Positions 33,481 through 40,851 of a stretch of DNA of 42,470 bases are shown piece after piece. Source of the DNA: Candidatus Saccharibacteria bacterium UBA3723 (GTDB taxonomy: Bacteria; Patescibacteriota; Saccharimonadia; Saccharimonadales; Saccharimonadaceae); the NCBI GenBank assembly GCA_002371895.1, contig DFHM01000015.1, positions 1-42,470 on the forward strand, written 5' to 3'. The position numbers and the translations under genes are program-made. Numbering within the stretch: the first letter of the stretch is position 1; each line of letters opens with the position of its first letter. The notes below the pieces were generated by a model that was not told the DNA's origin, did not search any database, and saw only the letters and a list, made by a program, of their open reading frames with translations.

Positions 33481-34456
33481 TATCTATTTTGACCCAAATT
33501 ACGGGAAACTCTACGAAAACGCTGAGCGTGGTGAGGCGAAAATTTTTGTATGTCAAACAAAGAACGGTAGAATATCTAATCAATTCATTAAAAGAGAGAT
33601 TCCGATTAAGGTAGATGACAATAAGTATTATGACATTGTGACACCTTATGGCTATGGTGGACCAATAGTAGAAGAATGCATTAATAAAGAAGGACTGTTG
33701 CGCGATTACGAGTTGCAGTTTTCAGCTTATTGCGAGCAAAACAATATCATCTCAGAATTTGTTCGTTTTCATCCTATAATAAAAAATTCTATTGATTTTA
33801 ATAAGATATATAGTTGCGAGTTTAACCGTTTAACTGTGGGTACTAATCTAAAGGCATATGCGGACCCAATGATGGAAGAATTCTCTAAAAGTTGCCGTCA
33901 GAATATACGCAAAAGGTTAAAGATGGGCATGGAGTATAGGGTAACCGAGTGCCCAGAGGATTTTGAGTCTTTCAAACAGTGCTATTATTCAACAATGGAG
34001 CGCAATGAAGCATCGGATTATTATTATTTTGATGATGAATATTTTAATAAGATAGTAAAGTACTTTAAGAAAAACACAATTTTAGTCGAGGCTATATATC
34101 AAAGAAAAACGATAGCCGCTGGTCTTTACTTTGTTTCGAATAAGACTATTCATATTCATCTATCGGGAACTTTAAAAGAATACCTGCACCTTTCTCCTGC
34201 ATATATATTACGCTATGGCGCTATGATGTGGGGTAAGGAAAATGGATACGAACTAATACATCATGGTGGCGGACGATCGGTTTCCGAAGAAGATAATCTA
34301 TATAAATTCAAAAAACAATTTGGAAAAAATACGCAATTTGATTTCTTCATTGGGAAAAAAATTTGGAATGCTGATATGTATAATCGTATTTGTAGCAACG
34401 TTGGGGCTGACATTTCTGGATCGTTCTTTCCGGCCTATAGGGAGCCGAGAATATGA
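33473..34456 (+). CDS. FemAB/GNAT-like aminoacyl or acyl transferase
   Basis: The 327-aa protein resembles FemAB-type double-GNAT enzymes: YYDIVTPYGYGGPIVEE (about 45-60), FVRFHPIIKN (about 85-95), SCRQNIRKRLKMG (about 138-150), YYSTMERNEASDYYYF (about 170-185) and, near the end, GYELIHHGGGRS and LYKFKKQFG, the usual final helix motif. FemAB proteins add amino acids from aminoacyl-tRNA to peptidoglycan stem peptides; relatives in polysaccharide clusters may acylate sugars. I take ATG 33473, after TGGAG at 33461-33465, rather than the GTG one codon earlier. It overlaps the previous gene by 8 bases and the next by 4. AT-rich. Confidence 0.78.
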   Translation: MLDIYFDPNYGKLYENAERGEAKIFVCQTKNGRISNQFIKREIPIKVDDNKYYDIVTPYGYGGPIVEECINKEGLLRDYELQFSAYCEQNNIISEFVRFHPIIKNSIDFNKIYSCEFNRLTVGTNLKAYADPMMEEFSKSCRQNIRKRLKMGMEYRVTECPEDFESFKQCYYSTMERNEASDYYYFDDEYFNKIVKYFKKNTILVEAIYQRKTIAAGLYFVSNKTIHIHLSGTLKEYLHLSPAYILRYGAMMWGKENGYELIHHGGGRSVSEEDNLYKFKKQFGKNTQFDFFIGKKIWNADMYNRICSNVGADISGSFFPAYREPRI

Positions 34457-35664
34457 AAATTCTCATGATGGCTCACTATGTCACATTTCCGTCAGAAGGC
34501 GGTAATAGCCGTTTTTGTTATCTGTTAAATCTTCTAAAGAAGAACAAGAAAAACGATATTGAATTATTAACATCTGATTTTAGGCATGGAACTAAAAGGA
34601 AGCATAATCTTTCGGTCCAGGACGTCGAGGAGCTGGGATATAAAGTCACTTTTATTCAGGAGCCTGGTTATAAGAAAAATATAAGCTTAAAACGTTTATA
34701 TAGTGCAAAGGTGCTAGCAAGGAATACGAGAAAATATCTTAATTCGCTCGAGGAATTACCGGATGTTATCTATTGTGCTGTCCCATCTTTGGATATCGCA
34801 AAAGAAGCGGCTATATTCGCTAGAAAGAACGGCATTCGATTTATTGTAGATATTCAAGATTTATGGCCAGAAGCATTTCGGATGGCGATTAATATTCCAA
34901 TTGTCAGTGATATTGTTTTTTCTCCAATGAAAAGTATAGCTGACTATATATATAAGTCTGCAGACGAAATAGTAGCCGTGTCTCAAACTTATGTGAACAG
35001 AGGACTTAAAGTAAATACGAAGGCAAACGGTTTATGTGTTTTTCTCGGTACTGATCTAAAACAGTTTAATAAGAATGCGGATAATCCACGAAATGAAAAA
35101 TATAAACAGTTTACATTGGCGTATATTGGCACTCTGGGGCATAGCTACGACTTAAGAACTGCTATAAAAGCCGTATCTATTGCGAAAGAAAGAGGTGCAA
35201 GTATTAAATTCTTAATAATGGGCGATGGGCCATTACGAAGGGAATTTGAATTATACGCCAAACAAGAGAAAATAGACTGTGAATTTACTGGAAAACTGCC
35301 ATATGACAAGATGTGCTATAGATTGTCAAGATGTCATATTGCAATTAATCCAATCGTAGAGAAGTCCGCAGCAAGTATCATAAATAAAGTGGGTGACTAT
35401 GCAGTAGCTGGTCTTCCTGTTATAAATACACAAAACTGCAATGAGTATGTAGATCTTATAGAAGAATATCAGATGGGTTCTAGTTGCCGTTCCGGAGACT
35501 ACACATCACTCAGCGAGAGAATTCTATATTATTGTAATGTATATAAATACGAGCGACAAAACTGGCAAAAAATAATTAGAGGTGCAACTAGGTGTGGCGA
35601 AGAACGCTTTAATCGAAAAACGACATACAAAAAAATCATTGATATAATAGAAAAACAACCATGA
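34453..35664 (+). CDS. Glycosyltransferase family 4 protein
   Basis: The 403-aa enzyme has the GT-B two-domain fold. The N-terminal domain starts KILMMAHYVTFPSEGGNSRF (residues 2-21, sugar acceptor loop). The C-terminal domain begins with LAYIGTLGHSYDLRTAIKA (about 217-235), then IKFLIMGDGPLRREFE, FTGKLPYDKM and a donor-site NKVGDYAVAGLPVIN that replaces the classic E-x7-E. IQDLWPEAF near residue 138 is common among GT4 enzymes of O-antigen and capsule loci. It should add a sugar to the lipid-linked glycan at the inner membrane face. Overlaps both neighbours by ATGA. Confidence 0.9.
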   Translation: MKILMMAHYVTFPSEGGNSRFCYLLNLLKKNKKNDIELLTSDFRHGTKRKHNLSVQDVEELGYKVTFIQEPGYKKNISLKRLYSAKVLARNTRKYLNSLEELPDVIYCAVPSLDIAKEAAIFARKNGIRFIVDIQDLWPEAFRMAINIPIVSDIVFSPMKSIADYIYKSADEIVAVSQTYVNRGLKVNTKANGLCVFLGTDLKQFNKNADNPRNEKYKQFTLAYIGTLGHSYDLRTAIKAVSIAKERGASIKFLIMGDGPLRREFELYAKQEKIDCEFTGKLPYDKMCYRLSRCHIAINPIVEKSAASIINKVGDYAVAGLPVINTQNCNEYVDLIEEYQMGSSCRSGDYTSLSERILYYCNVYKYERQNWQKIIRGATRCGEERFNRKTTYKKIIDIIEKQP

Positions 35665-36854
35665 GCAAAAAGAAATTTATAAAAGATATTATCGTGAATT
35701 CATTTTCGTTCGGCGTTTATGTTATTTCTCAACAGCTCATATTAATGCCGCTAATGGGAAAGATGCTCGACGAGAGATCGTTTGCATCATATATCATTTT
35801 CATCTCAATATTCTCTATAATATCAAATTCCTTGGGAAGCGAGCTTGGTATAGTTCGGCAAATTCTAGAACATAAAAAAGAGGCTAGGAAATATAATTCC
35901 CTATTAGTCCCCATAACACTAATTTCATTTGTGATTGCGATTATCGGTACGCTTATATTAGGTTTTGGAGTTCTTGATTCATTAATGCTTTCAATAGCTG
36001 TTGCTATGGCGAATATTCGTCTATATTGTGGCGCATACTTTAGAATGAATAAAACATTCAGTAAGGTGCTAGTACAAAACATCTTATACTTAGTCGGAAT
36101 TGGAGTAGGAGTTTTATTATTTCACTTTACGAGTATCATTTGGGTACCTTCAATTATGGGTGAAATCATATCGCTCATTTATTCGATTTATTTATCGGAT
36201 TTTAAGCAATTACGTCTTACTAAGAAATATCTAATATTCGATAAGAATATTTTTCTTAAGCTAAAAGACTATAGCATAGTAGAATTGATTACGAATCTGA
36301 TGGTTTATTTTGATAAATTAATAATTTATCCAATTTTAGGTCCGCTGGCTGTAAATACCTATTATGCAACAAATACTACTTCTAAGATTTCATCACTGAT
36401 CATAAACCCGTTAAATGGCGTAATAATCGCTTGGCTAAAAAACGATGATGCGAACGGGAGAAAAAGGTATATTAAATTCGCACTCAAATATACGCTTCCA
36501 ATTATTGCTGTAATTTCATTGTTTAATATCCCAGTAATATATCTTGCGATAAAAATACTGTATTCGCAATATTCGGATTCGTCAATTAGTATTATTATCC
36601 CGATTGCCATTAGTGTAGGAATTGGCACTGCATCTTCGCTTATTCGATCATTAGTTTTAAAGTATCGCAAAAGCACAGAGCTGCTTTCAATCTACATACA
36701 ATATACTTTAGTATTCATTTTTGCATCAATAGCGTTTAGCAATATCTGGGGACTATTTGGTTTTGCTATTAGCGGAATAGTATCGAAAACTTATTTATTA
36801 GCAGCGTTTATCTTTAAATTAAAAAATATTGTACATGAAGATGAAAAAAAATAG
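35661..36854 (+). CDS. Wzx-like polysaccharide flippase
   Basis: The 397-aa integral membrane protein has about twelve hydrophobic segments evenly spaced over its length and very few charged residues outside loops, with the KKFIKDIIVNSFSFGVYVISQQLILMP-type opening of the MATE/Wzx polysaccharide flippase superfamily. It would carry the lipid-linked repeat unit across the membrane. Its place between a glycosyltransferase and a Wzy-like protein supports this. The stop lies within the next gene. AT-rich. Assignment rests on topology and context more than on individual motifs. Confidence 0.8.
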   Translation: MSKKKFIKDIIVNSFSFGVYVISQQLILMPLMGKMLDERSFASYIIFISIFSIISNSLGSELGIVRQILEHKKEARKYNSLLVPITLISFVIAIIGTLILGFGVLDSLMLSIAVAMANIRLYCGAYFRMNKTFSKVLVQNILYLVGIGVGVLLFHFTSIIWVPSIMGEIISLIYSIYLSDFKQLRLTKKYLIFDKNIFLKLKDYSIVELITNLMVYFDKLIIYPILGPLAVNTYYATNTTSKISSLIINPLNGVIIAWLKNDDANGRKRYIKFALKYTLPIIAVISLFNIPVIYLAIKILYSQYSDSSISIIIPIAISVGIGTASSLIRSLVLKYRKSTELLSIYIQYTLVFIFASIAFSNIWGLFGFAISGIVSKTYLLAAFIFKLKNIVHEDEKK

Positions 36855-38109
36855 TAATATACTTGATAAGCTATATATTATTATTGTACTGAATATTATT
36901 CCATCTGCTCTATATGGGTTAATAAAAATACCTAACGGTCTATATACAGCATTATATGCTGCTGTCTATTTTATCCAGACACTGATTATTATCTTTGCGA
37001 TAATTCGCGACAAGTCCGTCAAAGTTCGTAAAAAACATATATTATTATCTGTTCTTCTAATAGCTATTGCCATGAGTATTGTTGTCTATAATATTGTCGT
37101 ATGGGGCGACATCGCTTCTTCCGAATATATTTCGCTTATTGCTAATATCATAAATATCGTTGTACTTATTTCAATTTCATCTCAGGCGACAATCCATAAA
37201 AAGGATTTGGTAAAGTTTTATAGGAGGATTATTATCCTAGGAATTATTAGTGCAATAATCAATGTAGCTTTAAACTATAACAAGATTTTTAACCTGGCAG
37301 CTCTTACTAATTCTTACTCTGCAAATTTCAGTTCATTCTTTCCCAACAGAAATCAATACGGTATGTTTATGTTTGCGTGCATTGTTTCACTAGTTAATTT
37401 GAAAATCTTAACTAAAATGCCTAGGAAGAGATTTATCTTCTGTATGATTCTGTTTATTGCGATGCTGGTATTATCGATGTCTAGGAATTCTGTTCTAGGT
37501 CTTTTAATATTTACTGGGATATATCTTATTTCGAGTGAACGCAAAGTCACTAAAAATCGCCTTCTAGTAGCGGTTATAATATTTATACTATCGATATTTT
37601 CAATCTTTGGTATGATTCATAATGAAAAACTATACAATACTGTAAATACAATGTTCCTACGAACTGAAACTATTGGATCAGCTTCTGGGCGGTCAGAGGT
37701 GTGGCGAAATGGTATTACGATAGGATCTAAGTATAATCCCATTACCGGTGTTGGCCGAGAACGATCTATCGAATTAAACAATGTCGAATTTAATAATAGC
37801 CTTGAATACTTTCATTCCACCTATATTCAAACGTATGCCATGTATGGCATCTTTGGACTCATGTTACTAATAGGGGTGCTCATTAGTATAATTTCAAAGA
37901 TAAAAAAGCTTCCAGTTGAGTCTCGCTTCAGAGCTTCATTGTTAGCCATGATGTTTGCCTTTGTCGTCATGTCTATCTTTGAAACCATGACTCGTTTTTC
38001 TATTGGTTATGCTGATACTATGGGGATGGTATTCTATTTCACTTTGCCGTTAATAATTGTTTCAAACAAAGATAGTTTTTTATATAGCGAAAACCTTCCG
38101 AAGAAGTAG
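36835..38109 (+). CDS. Wzy/O-antigen ligase-like polymerase
   Basis: The 424-aa protein has ten to twelve membrane segments and one large external loop (about residues 255-325) with GRSEVWRNGI followed by NPITGVGRE and a later HSTYIQTYAMYGIFGL. That pattern (R-x-x-x-W, GxGxG/E, H-N/S-x-x-L/I) is typical of the Wzy/WaaL superfamily, which polymerises or ligates lipid-linked glycans. I prefer ATG 36835 (or 36841) to the TTG at 36829; all lie in the 3' end of the flippase gene and no clear ribosome site is seen, so translation is probably coupled. It is the last AT-rich gene and is followed by a terminator-like hairpin. Confidence 0.85.
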   Translation: MKMKKNSNILDKLYIIIVLNIIPSALYGLIKIPNGLYTALYAAVYFIQTLIIIFAIIRDKSVKVRKKHILLSVLLIAIAMSIVVYNIVVWGDIASSEYISLIANIINIVVLISISSQATIHKKDLVKFYRRIIILGIISAIINVALNYNKIFNLAALTNSYSANFSSFFPNRNQYGMFMFACIVSLVNLKILTKMPRKRFIFCMILFIAMLVLSMSRNSVLGLLIFTGIYLISSERKVTKNRLLVAVIIFILSIFSIFGMIHNEKLYNTVNTMFLRTETIGSASGRSEVWRNGITIGSKYNPITGVGRERSIELNNVEFNNSLEYFHSTYIQTYAMYGIFGLMLLIGVLISIISKIKKLPVESRFRASLLAMMFAFVVMSIFETMTRFSIGYADTMGMVFYFTLPLIIVSNKDSFLYSENLPKK

Positions 38110-38165
38110 AGTAGTAGGTCAACCGTAACAGCATTTCGGAAATATGAAAGACCATACAGTATTAG

Positions 38166-38206
38166 GGCTATTATTTATAGCTATGGCTCTATAATAACCT
38201 TTTTGT
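38166..38206 (+). terminator. Terminator at the right edge of the AT-rich cassette
   Basis: GGCTATTAT (38166-38174) pairs with ATAATAACC (38191-38199), one mismatch, enclosing a further short stem, then TTTTTGTTTTTTT. The T-run abuts the first recognisable codon of the pseudogene that follows. Confidence 0.55.
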
Positions 38207-38209
38207 TTT

Positions 38210-38486
38210 TTTGAAGAACGCAAAGCCATCGTCGGCGCCATTAAGTATGTCGATGGAGCGATCGAATCCAAACGCGAAGACGGCGACGCCTGAGCGCATC
38301 ATAAATATAATATGCCCTTTGTCGGCTCCGATTATAAAGGTATCGAACGTTTTAATCGCTACGAAGAAAAACTTCGCCGATAAAGGTGTCGAAATGGTCT
38401 ACTTCTCGTATACTCAGGACACCAGTAGCGCCAAACTTCGCGAAGCTCTCGGCGCCATTGCCAAAGCAGAGGAGAAGAATAAATGA
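38210..38486 (+). pseudogene. Remnant of a TagD/RfaE-like nucleotidyltransferase
   Basis: Reading in two frames recovers a C-terminal cytidylyltransferase-like sequence: FEERKAIVGAIKYVDGAI, then GDA-stop-AHH, MPFVGSDYKGIERFNRYEE, a frameshift, and GVEMVYFSYTQDTSS.KLREAL. Three lesions are visible: the catalytic N-terminal half with the HxGH motif is missing; TGA at 38291 stands where homologs usually have Trp (TGG to TGA); and one extra C near 38376-38378 shifts the frame. Codon use is host-like again, unlike the AT-rich genes before it. The loss begins exactly where the AT-rich DNA ends, so insertion or replacement of the cassette probably destroyed the gene. The end overlaps the next fragment by ATGA. 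Confidence 0.8.
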
Positions 38487-38731
38487 ATCAGCCCAACTTC
38501 CGTTCATCCGTTATCCAGGATGTTATCAAATATCTCCGCGGCGAAGGCGTAGAAGTTATCATCTACGAACCAACCCTCGCCGACGGCAGCGACTTCAATG
38601 GCTTTGAGGTCGAAAACGACTTCGCAAAGTTCTCCAAGCGCAGCGACATCATCATCGCCAACCGCCTCGAAGACGAACTCAAAAAGGTCTCCGATAAGGC
38701 CTGCACGCGCGATCTGTTCGCGAGAGACTAA
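38483..38731 (+). pseudogene. 3' fragment of a UDP-glucose 6-dehydrogenase gene
   Basis: The 82 codons encode only the C-terminal UDP-binding domain of the UDP-glucose/GDP-mannose dehydrogenase family: NFRSSVIQDVIKYLRGEGVEV, then IYEPTL, a central VENDFAKF and the closing TRDLF.RD. The NAD-binding and catalytic domains (about 300 residues) are absent. The sequence becomes homologous right after MNQP, in place of the usual GSDNFRSS context, which suggests a deletion joined this end to the preceding remnant. It has an ATG in the ATGA overlap and an open frame, so a small protein could still be made, but no enzyme activity is possible. Confidence 0.83.
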
Positions 38732-38755
38732 CAAAAAGATGTGTTGAATGGAGGT

Positions 38756-39244
38756 TTATGGGCGGTAGTTCTTTTCAGCTATCGCAGTCTCCACCCAGGT
38801 GCTAAGATTCCTATATATCTCTCCGTAAGCGTCTTCGCTATACGGATCGTAGCACTTGATAAAATTAGACAATCTATAGCCGTCATCAGTATAAACACAA
38901 TCAAAAGGATTATCCCCCTTCGCGCAAGTTCTAGAATTCGAATCTTTTAGGTTATGTATATAGATACCAAGAAGGCCGCGCTTTTCACGCCACGCTTTAT
39001 TGATTTCATATAATACCCATTCGCGCTTAGAAGTTTCTGATCCAATTAAGACCACTACGCAATCTTTATACTTCATATTCTCATCAATCCAATTCCTTAT
39101 AGCCCTATCTCCGCCGCGCTTAACAGTTTCCCAATCATTAACCGAAACAGGGGCGTCCCCGCTGATAACTCCCATTTGTCGAATTTGTTGAACGCGAAAA
39201 ACATCATTATTATAATGGAAACTGTAAAATACACGTCTTTTCAT
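38756..39244 (-). CDS. TIR-like protein of the Thoeris ThsB family
   Basis: The 162-aa protein matches the TIR-like domain (PF08937 type) of ThsB: RVFYSFHYNNDVFRV (residues 4-18), the DWETVKRGGDRAIRNWI helix (37-53), CVVVLIGSETSKREWV (62-77), the LYEINKAW helix with the likely catalytic Glu80, and LLGIYIHNLKD (91-101). In Thoeris defence, ThsB senses phage and makes a nucleotide-derived signal from NAD that activates ThsA. No ThsA (SIR2 or macro domain plus SLOG) is nearby; instead an uncharacterised membrane protein lies directly upstream, with its stop touching this ATG. The gene ends 24 bases from the dehydrogenase fragment of the degraded glycan locus, a typical hotspot site. Confidence 0.88.
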   Translation of the reverse strand: MKRRVFYSFHYNNDVFRVQQIRQMGVISGDAPVSVNDWETVKRGGDRAIRNWIDENMKYKDCVVVLIGSETSKREWVLYEINKAWREKRGLLGIYIHNLKDSNSRTCAKGDNPFDCVYTDDGYRLSNFIKCYDPYSEDAYGEIYRNLSTWVETAIAEKNYRP

Positions 39245-39685
39245 CTATCTAGTAACCTCCACGTTTATCGTGATTCTGTAATTAAAAAATATAACAAATA
39301 ATACGACAAGCAAAATCGAGCCATAGAACATTAGCAAAACAGGCCTCGTCAATGACCTGAGCCACATCCGTAGACCAATATATTTCTTAATGTTCATAGA
39401 ATAAGCAGTCACCCTGGTAGCAGAATTAACCACATCGTCATACAGGGACCGATAAGCACGCTCTAGCATTAAATAGTAGGCGTCAATAGACCAAAAAACA
39501 ATAATCGAACCGAGAAGGACCCACACTAATTCATAATTACCCGTAGTAATCATTGCCGAAAATACGGCCACTATTATAGTAACCGACCAACCCTTAAACA
39601 GAAAAGTATTAGAAGATAGGCGGTTGATAACTCCTTGAATAAATTCGAGATGCTTTCTCTTATCGTCACTAAAACTGCCTGCCAT
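39245..39685 (-). CDS. Small multi-pass membrane protein paired with the TIR gene (candidate effector)
   Basis: The 146-aa protein has an N-terminal amphipathic helix (KRKHLEFIQGVINRLSSN, about 9-26), two closely spaced membrane helices (about 32-45 and 52-68: GWSVTIIVAVFSAM and VWVLLGSIIVFWSIDAYYL), a charged helix (ERAYRSLYDDV) and a third membrane helix (about 115-137). The layout resembles small two-helix membrane effectors (SLATT-like) of nucleotide-signal defence systems, and I recall similar proteins beside TIR genes, which I cannot verify here. It reads directly into the TIR gene (TAG then ATG, no gap), so the two are cotranscribed and coupled. Proposed role: pore-forming or membrane-disrupting effector triggered by the TIR product. 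Confidence 0.66.
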   Translation of the reverse strand: MAGSFSDDKRKHLEFIQGVINRLSSNTFLFKGWSVTIIVAVFSAMITTGNYELVWVLLGSIIVFWSIDAYYLMLERAYRSLYDDVVNSATRVTAYSMNIKKYIGLRMWLRSLTRPVLLMFYGSILLVVLFVIFFNYRITINVEVTR

Positions 39686-39784
39686 ATACTGGTATTATAT
39701 AACAATTAATTAAGTCTTGAGTCAATATCGTATCCGAGCAAAAACATAAGCGAAAAGAAAAAACTCTTAGAGAAAATGGCTTAA

Positions 39785-39822
39785 TTGTCATAATTGACAA
39801 ATCACTCCATCTATGCTATAAT
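39785..39822 (+). promoter_or_regulatory. Consensus promoter with inverted repeat over the -35
   Basis: TTGACA (39794-39799), 17-bp spacer, TGC-TATAAT (39817-39822). The -35 is the right half of the inverted repeat TTGTCA-TAAT-TGACAA (39785-39800), positioned like a repressor operator. Confidence 0.75.
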
Positions 39823-39831
39823 ATACTCATA

Positions 39832-39853
39832 TCGAGCTTCTTTTTCTTGCTCG
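39832..39853 (+). promoter_or_regulatory. Small hairpin at the 5' end of the transcript
   Basis: CGAGC pairs with GCTCG around an 11-nt pyrimidine-rich loop, just past the predicted transcription start near 39829. It could protect the mRNA end; a CGCATTTTT follows, but the stem is short for a terminator. Confidence 0.35.
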
Positions 39854-39893
39854 CGCATTTTTCCAGATTTTATACTGCAAAGGAGTGATTTTT

Positions 39894-40760
39894 GTGCCCG
39901 TATCAAAGCACAATAAGTCTAAGAAACGTAAGCCCGGCCTGACCGATAACGAAAAGCTTATCAAGAAGGCCCACAACGACGGCATCATCAACAATCCGCC
40001 GAAGAACTCCCTGGCTGTCCAGGTTGCAGAGCAGAGCAAAGCCCTGCGCGACCACATCCGGAACCCAGAGCAATACATCTCTATCTGCAACGAGATTACC
40101 AGGAATCCCAGCATCAAAAGCTTTGCCGACTACGGCACCAAGGTTCTGCGCGGCATCCACCGCATGCAGCCCCAGCAAGCCGAATACCTGGTCTACCAGC
40201 TCCGCGCCTTCCGCACTTTTGAATCCTGGAAGCGCATGGGGCAGACCTACATTCTTTCTGCGCCGCTGGTCAACCAGCTGCTCAGCAACACCGCACCGAT
40301 TCGCTTTGACGTCAGCGAGGCTGTTCTGCCTTTCAATAACTTTTACGTGGACCTCGGCTTTCTGGAAGACGGCCAGCACGTTGGCTTCTTCGCCCACAAG
40401 CACCGCAAGCAACCCTGCATCGACTTCGTCTTTGTGAAGGGCGCGCAGATTTGTTCCGTCACGCTCAACAAGTACATCACCGTTTCGCGTCCCGACGAGT
40501 GCAACTGTCACCTGGACGATGTTCGCTATCTAAACTTCGTCATTACGGCCATCATGGACATGATAAATATGGCCGACGAAACGCCCGGCATCGAGCAATA
40601 CGACGACGATTGCGACGCCCGCACCTGCGAGTGGCGCTCCTACCTGAGCCTCACTGGCGAGTCGCCGCTCCTTGGCGCCGCACATTGGATCGAGCGTGGC
40701 GGCTCCATTTCCTGGTCTGGCGCCGGCATCCCCGCCGTCCCGACCGCCGCCGCAGTATAA
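39894..40760 (+). CDS. Hypothetical protein in a foreign-looking solo cassette
   Basis: The 288-aa product is not recognised. It begins with a very basic stretch (SKHNKSKKRK), continues as a soluble mixed helix/strand protein with no signal peptide or membrane helix, and has clustered acidic residues and three cysteines near residues 200-245, ending in an Ala/Val-rich tail. GTG at 39894 is preferred over the in-frame GTG at 39885, which lies within the Shine-Dalgarno; AGGAG (39881-39885) is 8 nt upstream of 39894. Proline codons are mainly CCC/CCG and the sequence is GC-richer than its neighbours, like the cassettes at 15289 and 25487. Its own operator-bearing promoter and terminator suggest a mobile single-gene unit. 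Confidence 0.75.
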   Translation: MPVSKHNKSKKRKPGLTDNEKLIKKAHNDGIINNPPKNSLAVQVAEQSKALRDHIRNPEQYISICNEITRNPSIKSFADYGTKVLRGIHRMQPQQAEYLVYQLRAFRTFESWKRMGQTYILSAPLVNQLLSNTAPIRFDVSEAVLPFNNFYVDLGFLEDGQHVGFFAHKHRKQPCIDFVFVKGAQICSVTLNKYITVSRPDECNCHLDDVRYLNFVITAIMDMINMADETPGIEQYDDDCDARTCEWRSYLSLTGESPLLGAAHWIERGGSISWSGAGIPAVPTAAAV

Positions 40761-40787
40761 TCAACCGGGCGCACCCGCGCCCACCAG

Positions 40788-40816
40788 CCCCCGGACCACG
40801 GTCCGGGGGTATTTTT
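40788..40816 (+). terminator. GC-rich intrinsic terminator
   Basis: CCCCCGGACC (40788-40797) pairs perfectly with GGTCCGGGGG (40800-40809); a TATTTTT run follows. Confidence 0.9.
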
Positions 40817-40851
40817 GACCTCACCGGCCATCCATGCAATAATTAATAGAT

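Noticed and set aside
38741..39191. Plus-strand frames opposite the TIR gene
   Set aside because: The minus strand gives a clear ThsB-type TIR sequence; the plus frames are its shadow.
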